Positions 63,394-64,000 of a DNA stretch of 64,000 bases are shown here, one piece after another. Every line of letters starts with the position of its first letter. Positions within the stretch are counted from its first letter, which is position 1. The notes beneath the pieces are model-generated. The model did not search any database. It was not told the DNA's origin and saw only the letters and a program-made list of their open reading frames with translations. Position numbers and translations under genes: made by a program. The stretch is from NCBI RefSeq assembly GCF_022867805.1, contig NZ_JALIFO010000006.1, forward strand, positions 1 through 64,000, written 5' to 3'. The DNA comes from Cuneatibacter sp. NSJ-177. Its GTDB lineage: Bacteria; Bacillota; Clostridia; Lachnospirales; Lachnospiraceae.

Positions 63394-64000
63394 ATGAACA
63401 GGCAGAGGACAGAGCTGATCAAGGAAATTTATGACAGTCTGAAAAAGGGAGAGATTGTCCGGGACGACCAGATCTTTTCGGAGCGGGAACTGTGTGAAAA
63501 ATTTAATGTGAAGCGCAGTGTGCTCCGGGAAGCGCTGATTTCCTTGGAAACGCTGGGGATCATTGAGATCCGGGAGCGCCAGGGGATGTTTGTCGGAGAG
63601 GGAACTTCCAAAGGGCTGGACAGCGGTCTGGATTTTCTGTCCGGATATTCTCCGATGATCATTCACAATCAATCCATGGAAGTTCGTTTGATGGTGGAGC
63701 CCAAGGCGGCCGGGCTGGCTGCGCTGCACCGGACAGAGCGACATTGCACCGCACTCCGGGAAGAGCTGGACTTTGTGGATCAACTGCAGTCGAGAGAGGA
63801 CAGCGAGGCAAAATACAGTCTGGATTACCAGCACAATATTATTATTCACAATATCATCGTGGACGCAGCTGACAATATGGTCTTGACGGAAATTTATAAA
63901 TATCTGTCCACTCTGTCCAGAAATGTATTTTCCGTTTTGGGGAACGGGACCTTGAATTTTCACCCATATGCCCTCTGGCCGGATACGCTGCACAGCGAGC
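63394..64000 (+). CDS. GntR family regulator with FCD domain (cut by the window edge)
   Basis: The first 202 residues of a FadR-subfamily regulator. The winged helix is in residues 1-75 (FSERELCEKFNVKRSVLREALISLETLGIIEIRERQG), and an FCD ligand-binding domain follows (VRLMVEPKAAGLAAL, YQHNIIIHNIIVDAADNMVLTEI), whose His residues usually bind a metal and an organic acid. The reading frame is open at base 64000. ATG 63394 follows ATAGGAGAAA. It is expected to bind the TTGGTCGACCAA-type sites upstream and respond to an acid intermediate of the pathway. Confidence 0.92.
   Translation, partial: MNRQRTELIKEIYDSLKKGEIVRDDQIFSERELCEKFNVKRSVLREALISLETLGIIEIRERQGMFVGEGTSKGLDSGLDFLSGYSPMIIHNQSMEVRLMVEPKAAGLAALHRTERHCTALREELDFVDQLQSREDSEAKYSLDYQHNIIIHNIIVDAADNMVLTEIYKYLSTLSRNVFSVLGNGTLNFHPYALWPDTLHSE

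Overview
The window looks like about 64 kb of the chromosome of an anaerobic Firmicute, most likely a Clostridia/Lachnospiraceae relative. The grounds are AGGAGG-type ribosome binding sites with some TTG and GTG starts, T-box leaders on aminoacyl-tRNA synthetase genes, a yybP-ykoY riboswitch, a clostridial mobile element of the MobA/MobL plus Tn916-type integrase kind, a high-molecular-weight rubredoxin flavoprotein, and XpaC/TelA. The genus cannot be fixed by eye. Every gene I can support lies on the + strand. I see no rRNA or tRNA gene.

Layout. (1) 1 to about 6.2 kb is the right end of an integrative mobilizable or conjugative element: an oriT-like region, DUF3847 protein, MobQ-type relaxase, CHC2 primase-like protein, a VapE-like ATPase broken by a small deletion, excisionase and tyrosine integrase. 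(2) 6.2-15.4 kb holds a low-molecular-weight protein tyrosine phosphatase, a GMP synthase whose glutaminase domain is degenerate, an MBL-fold hydrolase, a membrane GGDEF(degenerate)/EAL protein, and a heterodimeric ABC exporter with a MarR regulator behind a MarR-like operator. (3) 15.4-25.2 kb holds a probable ~190-nt noncoding RNA, a MutS2-like ATPase without Smr domain, T-box-thrS, a flavin reductase with two rubredoxin domains, a MATE exporter behind a structured leader, azlCD and purA. (4) 25.3-31.3 kb is a MacAB-like efflux system followed by a two-component system. (5) 31.5-37.5 kb holds a nitroreductase, xpaC-telA, and a P-type cation ATPase under a yybP-ykoY (Mn2+) riboswitch. (6) 37.8-48.7 kb is a complete type I-C CRISPR-Cas locus: cas3-cas5-cas8c(with internal cas11c start)-cas7-cas4-cas1-cas2, a leader, and 47 intact repeats plus one degenerate repeat. 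(7) 48.8-56.1 kb holds T-box-valS, an exonuclease III homologue, a TraX-family membrane protein, trpS and a secreted/anchored polysaccharide deacetylase. (8) 56.6-64 kb is a catabolic cluster (Gfo/Idh/MocA oxidoreductase, GcvT-type demethylase-like protein, beta-hydroxyacid dehydrogenase, IlvD/Edd dehydratase, DUF6282 hydrolase-like protein) ending in a GntR/FCD regulator cut by the window edge. Matching palindromes of the TTGGTCGACCAA type precede two of its genes.

The points most worth following are the GMP synthase lacking a catalytic glutaminase cysteine; the GntR-linked cluster that may demethylate and break down an O-methylated sugar acid or related compound; the oriT-like nic sequence; the putative ncRNA; the Ig-like domain inserted in the efflux adaptor; and the internal Cas11c start. 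All functions are inferred from sequence reading only; no database search was run.
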